Positions 57,265-64,000 of a DNA stretch of 64,000 nt are shown one piece after another. The position numbers were made by a program, and so were the translations under genes. How positions within the stretch are numbered: the stretch's first letter is position 1; the number at the start of each line of letters is the position of its first letter. The DNA is taken from contig JACDOD010000005.1 in NCBI GenBank assembly GCA_017656265.1, positions 62,001-126,000 of the forward strand. The letters are read 5' to 3'. The notes beneath the pieces are model-generated. The model was not told the DNA's origin and did not search any database. It saw only the letters and a list, made by a program, of their open reading frames with translations. Origin of the DNA: Bacillaceae bacterium. Its GTDB lineage: Bacteria > Bacillota > Bacilli > Bacillales > Alkalibacillaceae.

Positions 57265-57378
57265 AGTCAAGAAATGCCCGGCGTTTTTTCGATAGTCGGT
57301 CCAGAAGTTACCGTTATTTCACTGGCACGAGTTTCTGACGCGAAAAATCCGCTGGGTCATGGTCTTGACTTTTTTCTT
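57265..57378. terminator. Family D structured terminator, copy 2
   Basis: Outer arms AGTCAAGA and TCTTGACT end in a T-run. Inside, GGCGTTTTTTCG pairs with CGCGAAAAATCCGC, leaving about 55 bases of further loop. Much larger than needed for termination. Follows the PBP gene. Confidence 0.7.
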
Positions 57379-57526
57379 TTTTCGTGTGATTTATAATTAT
57401 TACAATTACTTTTCATTTAGAGATCTAACAAAATTTTCATTTTTATTTCTTCTCATCCGTTTTAAAAAAAAATCTTTCTTGTATAATTGGTATTAAATGA
57501 TGTCTTCATATACAGGTGGTGCAGGA

Positions 57527-58162
57527 ATGGAACATCCAAAAACCTATTATTCCACTGAAATTCATACCGGGGATGAGACGATTCTGATTCACGGTCCGCT
57601 GTCCTCTGATGAACTGTCAGCATACCATTTTCATGAAGGCTTAGATGCTTTTCGGCCTCCTAAGAAACAATTTGAAGCCATTAAGCAAATTGCTGATTTT
57701 GAAGAAGGAAGGATAAATGTTGCCAGCGTAAATAATCAGATTGTAGGTTATGTGACATTTTTATATCCTGATCCTCTGGAAAGATGGTCGACATTTCAAA
57801 TGGAGGACCTCTTAGAACTTGGAGCCATTGAGGTGGCACCGGAGTACAGGGGGCATAAAGTTGGCTCTACCCTGCTTGAAATGTCCATGAAGGACGAGGC
57901 AATGGAGAACTATATTATCATCACAACCGAATATTACTGGCACTGGGATTTAAAAGGCACAGGCTTAAACGTCTGGGAATACCGTCAGATAATGCAGAAA
58001 ATGATGGCTGCCGGCGGACTGGAACCATATGCAACCGATGATCCTGAAATTGTATCTCATCCTGCTAATTGTCTGCTAGCACGCATCGGAAAAAATGTTC
58101 CGCCTGAGTCCATTGAACAGTTTGATGAATTGCGCTTTCTCGGAAGAAGAAACCTTTATTAG
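57527..58162 (+). CDS. acuA: AcuA, GNAT protein acetyltransferase
   Basis: 211 aa from ATG at 57527 with AGGTGG seven bases upstream. GNAT core: LGAIEVAPEYRGHKVGSTLL. In B. subtilis AcuA acetylates and inactivates acetyl-CoA synthetase AcsA; AcuC reverses this. acsA is not in the window. First gene of acuABC. Confidence 0.93.
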   Translation: MEHPKTYYSTEIHTGDETILIHGPLSSDELSAYHFHEGLDAFRPPKKQFEAIKQIADFEEGRINVASVNNQIVGYVTFLYPDPLERWSTFQMEDLLELGAIEVAPEYRGHKVGSTLLEMSMKDEAMENYIIITTEYYWHWDLKGTGLNVWEYRQIMQKMMAAGGLEPYATDDPEIVSHPANCLLARIGKNVPPESIEQFDELRFLGRRNLY

Positions 58163-58173
58163 GAGGATCTCCC

Positions 58174-58821
58174 ATGTTAGTTGAAGAAGTGATGTCAAGG
58201 GAAGTGATCACCCTTCCCCCTACTGCTACTATTGAAAACGCTTTAAAAATTTTAAATGAGCATCACATCAGACATATCCCCATCGTAGATGAAGATAACC
58301 ACGTTATTGGAATTGTATCAGACCGGGATGTTCGGGATGCCAGTCCTTCCATTTTTGAAAACGATCCCGACCCGGAAGAGTTGAAAAATGAAATTCAGAA
58401 CATCATGTCAACACCCGTGATAACCGTACATCCCCTTGATTTTATTGAAGAAGTAGCTGCCATTTTTTATGATCAGGAAATCGCCTGTGTCCCGGTTACA
58501 AAAGAAAACAAACTGGTAGGAATGGTTACTGAAAAAGACGTGCTGTACACCCTCATTCAGTTAACAGGTGTTCATGTTCAAAGCTCACAAATCGAAATTA
58601 AGGTTGAAAATAAAGTAGGGGTTCTCCCTGCTGTCACGAATATATTGGGACGGCATAAAGTCAATATCTGTTCAGTTCTTGTTTATCCTGATCCTAAAGA
58701 TGATGATCACAAAATTCTTGTCTTCCGAATTCAGACTATGAATCCGCTTCCAATTATACAAGACCTTAAAAAAGAAGGATATGAGGTACTATGGCCAAAC
58801 ATGCCGGGAATGACAGAATGA
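58174..58821 (+). CDS. acuB: AcuB, CBS-ACT protein
   Basis: 215 aa: two CBS domains (about 1-125) and an ACT domain (about 135-210, VENKVGVLPAVTNILGRHKV). Role in acetoin/acetate use in B. subtilis is poorly defined; the domains suggest nucleotide sensing. 12 bases after acuA; its TGA overlaps the acuC ATG. Confidence 0.93.
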   Translation: MLVEEVMSREVITLPPTATIENALKILNEHHIRHIPIVDEDNHVIGIVSDRDVRDASPSIFENDPDPEELKNEIQNIMSTPVITVHPLDFIEEVAAIFYDQEIACVPVTKENKLVGMVTEKDVLYTLIQLTGVHVQSSQIEIKVENKVGVLPAVTNILGRHKVNICSVLVYPDPKDDDHKILVFRIQTMNPLPIIQDLKKEGYEVLWPNMPGMTE

Positions 58822-59987
58822 GTTGTCCATCAGCATTTGTTTTTTCAGAGGACTTTACAGGCTATCATTTTCACTCCGACCATCCATTTAATCAGAAGCG
58901 TGTCATACTGACCTACGAACTCTTAAGGGAGACCGGGTTTCTTAAAGATGAACATATTCTTCCTCCCCGTATGGCTACAGATGAAGAAATAAACCTTGTA
59001 CATGATGAATCCTATATTCATGCAGTAAAAAAAGCAGGAGAAGGCAAACTTTCAGAGGCGAAAGCAGCCGAATATGGGCTTGGAACCGAAGATACCCCCA
59101 TTTTCAACAATATGCATGAAGCCTCTGCATTATTGGTTGGGGGAACTTTACAGGCTGCTGATGCCGTGCTTGAGGGAAAGTTTAAACACGCTTTAAATCT
59201 TGGTGGCGGGCTCCACCATGGATTCAAACGGAAGGCCTCAGGTTTTTGCATTTATAACGATGGTGCAATCGTCATTGAGTATATCCGAAAAAAATATGGA
59301 TACAGGGTGCTGTATGTGGACACAGATGCTCACCACGGAGACGGCGTACAGTGGACATTTTATGATCATTCTGATGTATGTACCCTTTCTATCCATGAGA
59401 CTGGCCGCTATTTATTTCCCGGAACAGGGAATGTTAATGAACGGGGGCAGAAAGAAGGGTATGGTTATTCCTTTAATATTCCGATTGATGCCTTTACAGA
59501 AGATGAGTCATTTCTGGAAGTTTATGAAACAGCTATGAGGGAAGTTACCGATTATTTCAAACCGGATGTGATCGTCACTCAAAATGGTGTAGATGCCCAT
59601 TATTATGATCCGCTGACCCATCTCTATGGAACGATGAAAATTTATGAGTATATACCGAAAATAGCCCATGAGCTGGCTCATACATATTGTGATGGAAAGT
59701 GGATTGCACTGGGTGGAGGGGGATATGACATCTGGCGGGTCGTACCAAGAGCCTGGAGCCAATTGTGGAAAATCATGTCAACGGATACACCGTTTTCTGG
59801 TTCTTTGCCTGAAGCATGGCTGAACAAATGGAAGGACTCATCCCCGGTCCCTCTGCCTGAAACATGGGAAGATACGGAGAATATGTACAAACCGATTCCA
59901 AGAAAGGCAGAAATCACAGAAAAAAACAAACAGACACTGGATAAAGCGATGAAATGGATTCAAAATCAAAAAAACAGACCATATTAG
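58818..59987 (+). CDS. acuC: AcuC, class I-type protein deacetylase
   Basis: 389 aa from ATG at 58818, overlapping the acuB stop (ATGA). Arginase/deacetylase fold with LGGGLHHGFKRKASGFC, DTDAHHGDGVQ and GGGGYDIWRV. Zinc-dependent deacetylase that reactivates AcsA in B. subtilis. An upstream in-frame start has no better ribosome site. Confidence 0.94.
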   Translation: MSCPSAFVFSEDFTGYHFHSDHPFNQKRVILTYELLRETGFLKDEHILPPRMATDEEINLVHDESYIHAVKKAGEGKLSEAKAAEYGLGTEDTPIFNNMHEASALLVGGTLQAADAVLEGKFKHALNLGGGLHHGFKRKASGFCIYNDGAIVIEYIRKKYGYRVLYVDTDAHHGDGVQWTFYDHSDVCTLSIHETGRYLFPGTGNVNERGQKEGYGYSFNIPIDAFTEDESFLEVYETAMREVTDYFKPDVIVTQNGVDAHYYDPLTHLYGTMKIYEYIPKIAHELAHTYCDGKWIALGGGGYDIWRVVPRAWSQLWKIMSTDTPFSGSLPEAWLNKWKDSSPVPLPETWEDTENMYKPIPRKAEITEKNKQTLDKAMKWIQNQKNRPY

Positions 59988-59996
59988 TTTATCAGA

Positions 59997-60077
59997 AAAG
60001 CGCAAGCGCCCCGCTTAGCCCCGAAAACTGCTGGAGGACCACCGAGGAGGTTGCCCGTGCCTACTGGGGACCGAAGC
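59997..60077. repeat. Family A repeat, truncated, fused to a family B repeat
   Basis: GCGCAAGCGCCCCGCTTAGC, then the core CTGCTGGAGGACCACCGAGG and GGGGACCGAAGCA. The right third, including the terminal inverted repeat, is missing and family B begins immediately. Confidence 0.85.
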
Positions 60078-60155
60078 AAAAAATATCCGAACTCATTCAG
60101 ACTGCTGAATGTAATTCGGATATTTTTTATCTTTTGCAGTTTTGTATCTGCTCTT
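60077..60155. repeat. Family B terminator-like repeat, copy 6
   Basis: AAAAAATATCCGAACTCATTC and GAATGTAATTCGGATATTTT arms, then CTTTTGCAGTTTTGTATCTG as the reversed leader. Between convergent acuC and motS. Confidence 0.85.
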
Positions 60156-60156
60156 T

Positions 60157-60942
60157 TTAGGGATCCACTATTTCTTCTGGTTCGAGGATCACAATCTCAA
60201 CACGCCGGTTCTTTTGCCAGTTCTCTGGTGAGTTATTTTCCGCAACAGGTCTCGTATCTGCATAACCAACGGCCTGAAAACGGGTGGGATCCAGCCCTTC
60301 AGCTCCTATAATATATCTAATGACACTGCTTGCTCTGGCCCCTGACAATTCCCAGTTTGACGGATAACGATATGTAGATATGGGTCTGCTGTCAGTATGA
60401 CCCTCAACCCTGACATGGTTCGGAATATTCACCAGCAGTTTGCTGACCTTATTCAAAAAGGGTTTTCCGGCATCAATAATATCCGCTTTTCCCGTTTCAA
60501 AGAGTACCTTTTCTTGCAGAGTCAGTACCACTCCCCGGTCAGTACGCACGGCTGTAATAACATCATGCAGATTTTCTTCTGTCAGAAACTGGTTGACCTC
60601 TGAAATGAGCTGATTTAGGGAATCGACAGACTGATCTCCTGTCTGCTCATTTCGAACTGTATCATTTTGAGATGGAGTAGAAAACTCATCAAGATTACGC
60701 TCTTCCTGAATTTCTTTCGCTTTTTCAGAAGGGTTCTCCATCGGAACTATAGAGGGATAAAAATCAAAAATTACCCTCTGGCGATAGGATTCTGCAACTG
60801 CCCTGAATTTTTCAACATCAATTTGAGACATAGAAAATAACAGAATAAAGAACACGAGAATGAGCGTCATTAAATCTGAATAGGTAACCATCCAGCCAGG
60901 TGCGCCGCCTTCATCTTTTTTCTTTTTCCGATTAAGCTTCAT
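60157..60942 (-). CDS. motS: MotS, sodium-type flagellar stator subunit (MotB family)
   Basis: 261 aa. Single membrane helix with ion-binding Asp23 in TYSDLMTLILV, plug region, and an OmpA-like peptidoglycan-binding domain (VEGHTDSRPIS ... WELSGARASSVI). The acuC-motS-motP-ccpA order identifies MotPS rather than MotAB. Overlaps motP by 11 bases. Confidence 0.93.
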   Translation of the reverse strand: MKLNRKKKKDEGGAPGWMVTYSDLMTLILVFFILLFSMSQIDVEKFRAVAESYRQRVIFDFYPSIVPMENPSEKAKEIQEERNLDEFSTPSQNDTVRNEQTGDQSVDSLNQLISEVNQFLTEENLHDVITAVRTDRGVVLTLQEKVLFETGKADIIDAGKPFLNKVSKLLVNIPNHVRVEGHTDSRPISTYRYPSNWELSGARASSVIRYIIGAEGLDPTRFQAVGYADTRPVAENNSPENWQKNRRVEIVILEPEEIVDP

Positions 60943-61753
60943 TGATGGTCTCTCCTACAAACTCATCTTCAGCGTCCTCTTCCTTTTCTTTGTCTTCCTC
61001 AGGCAAAAAGGCACTTAATTTTTCTTCAAGAATTTTAGGGTTTTGACCGGATTGAACGCCAATAATTCCTTCAATTACAATTTGTTTCATAAATACTTCC
61101 TGATCCGTTTTATTTTCCAGTTTGGCAGCCATCGGCAGAAACACCAGGTTTGCCAGCACCGTGCCATAAAACGTCGTTAATAAGGCAACCGCCATGCTTG
61201 GACCAAGTGTTTCGGGCTGGGTCAGATTATTTAGCATGAGCACTAACCCGATAAGTGTCCCGATCATTCCCCAGGCAGGAGCATATTGACCTGCTTTTTC
61301 CAGGATGGCCCGTCCCCTTTGATGACGTTCTTCCATGGCAGTAATTTCTGCGGTCATTATATCATTAATTACTTCCGGCTCAATTCCATCAACTGCAAGC
61401 AATACGCCCTTTCGAATAAAGGGATCCTCGACTTCTTCCACTTCATTTTCCAGAGCAAGTAAGCCTTCACGTCTAGCAGTTTCTGAAAGTTTAATAAATA
61501 AATCAATCAATTCCCTTAAGTTATGTTCATTTTTTCTGAAGGCTTCCCTTAACACCTTCCCCAGCAATTTCATTTCATCCAGATTAAAATTAATTAACAG
61601 AGCAGCTATAAGACCTCCAAGCACAATGATAACTGATGATATCTGGATAAAAAGTGCTGCACCGCCAAGTCCTCCATTTGTATAAATCCCTAAAAGGATC
61701 ATGGTACTGCCGAGGAAAATTCCAATTGGTGTTAAAATATCACTCCGCTTCAT
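60932..61753 (-). CDS. motP: MotP, sodium-type flagellar stator subunit (MotA family)
   Basis: 273 aa from ATG at 61753 with AGGGAGAG upstream. Four membrane helices and the MotA signature PAWGMIGTLIGLVLML. With MotS it forms the Na+-driven torque generator. An acidic C-terminus (EEDKEKEEDAEDE) suits a salt-loving host. Confidence 0.93.
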   Translation of the reverse strand: MKRSDILTPIGIFLGSTMILLGIYTNGGLGGAALFIQISSVIIVLGGLIAALLINFNLDEMKLLGKVLREAFRKNEHNLRELIDLFIKLSETARREGLLALENEVEEVEDPFIRKGVLLAVDGIEPEVINDIMTAEITAMEERHQRGRAILEKAGQYAPAWGMIGTLIGLVLMLNNLTQPETLGPSMAVALLTTFYGTVLANLVFLPMAAKLENKTDQEVFMKQIVIEGIIGVQSGQNPKILEEKLSAFLPEEDKEKEEDAEDEFVGETINEA

Positions 61754-61806
61754 GATCTCTCTCCCTAACATCAGACTTTTTACTACAAGTTATATCGGCA
61801 ATTCCT

Positions 61807-62805
61807 CTATTTTGTTGAGTCTCTTTCGACAATTCGGTGCGGAAGAATGACGTTTTGATCGGTCACTTCTTCGTTATTCATATATTTTGTCAAAAGTCGC
61901 ATGGAAACAGCTCCAATATCATACATCGGCTGTACCACCGTTGTTAGTGTCGGGCGAACCATTGTAGCGAGCCTTGTATTGTCAAATCCAACGACTTCAA
62001 TATCATCTGGAACCGATAATCCACAATCCTGGATGCCATGAACAACTCCCAGTGCCATTTCATCGGAAGCAGCAAATATAGCGGTTGGAGGCTTTTGAAG
62101 TTTTAATAGATGTTCAACTGCATCTATGCCAGATTGATACGTATAATCCCCTTTTACCAATAAATTTTCATCCACAGGAATTCCAGACTCCTGCAGGGCC
62201 TTTTTGTATCCATTAATTTTTTCTTCATTGATAACGGTATCAAGGGGACCTGATACAATGGCGATTCGTTTGTTGCCATGTTCAATTAATTCTTTGGCTG
62301 CTTCATACGCCGCCTGTTCATAGTTAATATTAACAGATGGAATTTCATTTGTTTCATCGACGGTTGCTGCCAGAACCACTGGTACAGGCGCACTCTTAAA
62401 TTCTTTAATATGCTCATCTGTAATTGTACCGCCCATAAATACAATACCATCCACCTGTTTGCCCAGCATCGTATTAATCAAATGTATTTCTTTGTTTTGG
62501 TTCTGGTCCGAATTGCTTAAAATGATGTTATATTTATACATCGTCGCGATGTCTTCAATCCCTCTGGCTAACTCTGCGAAAAAAATACTGGATATATCCG
62601 GAATAATTACGCCTACTGTCGTCGTTTTTTTACTGGCCAGTCCCCTCGCCACAGCATTAGGACGGTAGCCTAATTTTTCAATCGCGTCCAGCACCTTTTT
62701 TCTCGTTGAGGGCTTTACATTTGGGTTTCCATTTACAACTCTTGAAACTGTGGCCATGGAAACATTTGCTTCACGGGCCACATCATATATCGTTACACTG
62801 TTCAT
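61807..62805 (-). CDS. ccpA: CcpA, catabolite control protein A
   Basis: 332 aa from ATG at 62805. LacI-type HTH ([19 protein letters not shown]), hinge, and periplasmic-binding-like core with [10 protein letters not shown]. With HPr-Ser46-P it binds cre sites to repress or activate carbon genes. Position between aroA and motPS is as in B. subtilis. It very probably controls citZ, acuABC and pfkA-pyk relatives in the cell. Confidence 0.97.
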   Translation of the reverse strand: MNSVTIYDVAREANVSMATVSRVVNGNPNVKPSTRKKVLDAIEKLGYRPNAVARGLASKKTTTVGVIIPDISSIFFAELARGIEDIATMYKYNIILSNSDQNQNKEIHLINTMLGKQVDGIVFMGGTITDEHIKEFKSAPVPVVLAATVDETNEIPSVNINYEQAAYEAAKELIEHGNKRIAIVSGPLDTVINEEKINGYKKALQESGIPVDENLLVKGDYTYQSGIDAVEHLLKLQKPPTAIFAASDEMALGVVHGIQDCGLSVPDDIEVVGFDNTRLATMVRPTLTTVVQPMYDIGAVSMRLLTKYMNNEEVTDQNVILPHRIVERDSTK

Positions 62806-62987
62806 TTTCCCATCATCCTCCTTTACAATCATCCGTTATTCCCTCATGTATGTATTTGTTATCATACGACAAACTTCAAGGGCAAGCAACGCTAGCTTAC
62901 AAAACTTTCTTCTATTATATACCATATTAGTTGATACAAGCATATTGTCCATGTTCTTTCCACATAACGTTCAAATCTCAATCAAAA

Positions 62988-63033
62988 AAGAGGCTGCTCC
63001 AAGCCGGAACTTCGACTTATGAGGCAGCCTCTT
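62988..63033. terminator. Family C bidirectional terminator, copy 2
   Basis: AAGAGGCTGC and GCAGCCTCTT arms around a 26-base loop. Nine bases after the aroA stop. Confidence 0.85.
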
Positions 63034-63041
63034 AAATTGAA

Positions 63042-64000
63042 TTATCTACCTACGAGAGTGGTTTGTTTCAGCTCACTCATAAAATTCTCAAACATTGGAA
63101 TATCCATTTGCTGAGCTGAATCAGATAAAGCAACAGCCGGATCTGGATGCACCTCTGCCATAACCCCATCTGCTCCGATTGCAATAGCAGCTTTTGCAGC
63201 AGGAAGAAGCAAGTCTCTTCGCCCTGTAGAATGGGTCACGTCAACTAATACCGGCAGATGTGTTTCCTGTTTTAAAATGGGTACAGCTGAAATGTCCAGT
63301 GTATTTCTTGTCGCACGCTCATAAGTGCGGATTCCCCGTTCACAAAGCATAATGTTCCCGTTGCCCCGGGACATGATGTATTCAGCTGCATTAATAAATT
63401 CAGAAATGGTAGCAGCAAGACCACGTTTTAAAAGAACTGGTTTATCGACCGAACCTGCTGCTTTCAGCAATTCAAAGTTTTGCATGTTCCGGGCACCAAT
63501 TTGAATGACATCAATGTAATCTATTGCTTTCTCAATGTCAGCCGGATTAACGATTTCACTCACAACAGCCAGATCATATTCATCTGCCACCTGCTTCAGA
63601 ATCTTTAACCCTTCTACACCAAGACCCTGAAAATCATATGGTGAAGTACGAGGCTTAAAGGCCCCGCCTCTCAACAGTTTTACTCCCTGTCTTTTCACTG
63701 CTTCTGCCACTTCGGCTACCTGTTCATAACTCTCAACTGCACATGGTCCCATGATAAAATGCGGATTTCCATCGCCAATTTTTTCACCATTGATTTCAAT
63801 TACGGTATCTTCTGGCTTCTTTTTTCTGGATACAAGGAGAGCTTTGCGGTGATCGTCTTCCTGAAGTTCAAGGCCTGCTTTGAAAATTTCTTTAAATAAA
63901 TGTTCGATCGTTGAATATTCAAAGGGGCCTTCATGGTGACTTAGAATATGATTCAGCATGTCACGCTCACGTACGGGATCAAATCGTTTCATCCCCTGTT
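63042..64000 (-). CDS. aroA: DAHP synthase with chorismate mutase domain, 5' end outside the window
   Basis: At least 319 codons. DAHP synthase core: [32 protein letters not shown] and [10 protein letters not shown]. Upstream of the Met at 63992 the frame continues as Gln-Gly to the edge, matching the AQGVNRF junction of B. subtilis AroA, so that Met is internal and the N-terminal chorismate-mutase-like domain lies beyond 64000. First step of aromatic amino acid synthesis, feedback-regulated through that domain. Confidence 0.95.
   Translation of the reverse strand, partial: QGMKRFDPVRERDMLNHILSHHEGPFEYSTIEHLFKEIFKAGLELQEDDHRKALLVSRKKKPEDTVIEINGEKIGDGNPHFIMGPCAVESYEQVAEVAEAVKRQGVKLLRGGAFKPRTSPYDFQGLGVEGLKILKQVADEYDLAVVSEIVNPADIEKAIDYIDVIQIGARNMQNFELLKAAGSVDKPVLLKRGLAATISEFINAAEYIMSRGNGNIMLCERGIRTYERATRNTLDISAVPILKQETHLPVLVDVTHSTGRRDLLLPAAKAAIAIGADGVMAEVHPDPAVALSDSAQQMDIPMFENFMSELKQTTLVGR

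Overview
The window is a 64 kb piece of chromosome from a low-GC, endospore-forming Bacillaceae. Protein sequences and gene order follow the Bacillus subtilis block running from polA through citZ-icd-mdh, accDA, dnaE, ytoI, ald, thiI-nifZ, ezrA, rpsD and tyrS to acuABC-motPS-ccpA-aroA. The sodium-type stator motPS, the acidic proteins and the GC-rich dispersed repeats suggest a halophilic or alkaliphilic relative (Oceanobacillus, Virgibacillus or Halobacillus group). The genus cannot be fixed from this sequence alone. No phage, transposase, CRISPR array, rRNA or tRNA was seen.

Layout. Positions 1-8.8 kb (minus strand) hold citZ-icd-mdh (TCA cycle), phoP-phoR (phosphate two-component system), hflK-hflC (SPFH membrane proteins inserted between phoR and polA) and the first codons of polA. 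Positions 9-22 kb hold ytvI, fxsA, pfkA-pyk (glycolysis), accDA (malonyl-CoA), a GntR regulator, malic enzyme and dnaE. Positions 21.6-27 kb hold sporulation genes ytrHI, nanoRNase nrnA, ytpI, ytoI and ytkL. Positions 27-31.3 kb hold the most unusual block: DUF4178, PspA, DUF4247 lipoprotein, DUF350 membrane protein and a membrane-anchored spermidine-synthase-like enzyme, behind a sigma-W-like promoter. Positions 31.4-41.5 kb hold an Xaa-Pro peptidase, ald, ytkK, a universal stress protein, EcsC, ytxK, ytfJ/ytfI, an amidohydrolase and a small acid-soluble spore protein. Positions 41.6-50.6 kb hold thiI-nifZ, ezrA, refZ, ytsP, a GAF/GGDEF protein and rpsD with its leader. Positions 50.6-64 kb hold a membrane GGDEF protein, tyrS with a T-box, a large class A PBP, acuABC, motPS, ccpA and aroA, which runs off the right edge.

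Regulatory reading. Three sites of the form TGAAAC-N17-CGT lie upstream of hflK, ytvI and the DUF4178-pspA operon, suggesting a shared ECF (sigma-W-type) envelope-stress regulon. Two FadR/PdhR-like palindromes bracket a good sigma-A promoter upstream of malic enzyme, whose operon includes a GntR gene. A TTTACA-N5-TTTACA direct repeat before phoP resembles a PhoP box. The tyrS T-box, the rpsD leader and an SD-sequestering inverted repeat at the spore-protein gene complete the RNA-level signals.

Repeats. A GC-rich element with inverted ends (family A, three copies) and a bidirectional terminator-like element (family B, six copies, five between convergent genes) are scattered through intergenic space. 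Two smaller terminator families (C and D) also occur. One family B copy supplies the last codons of a gene and one family A copy sits inside the PspA operon.
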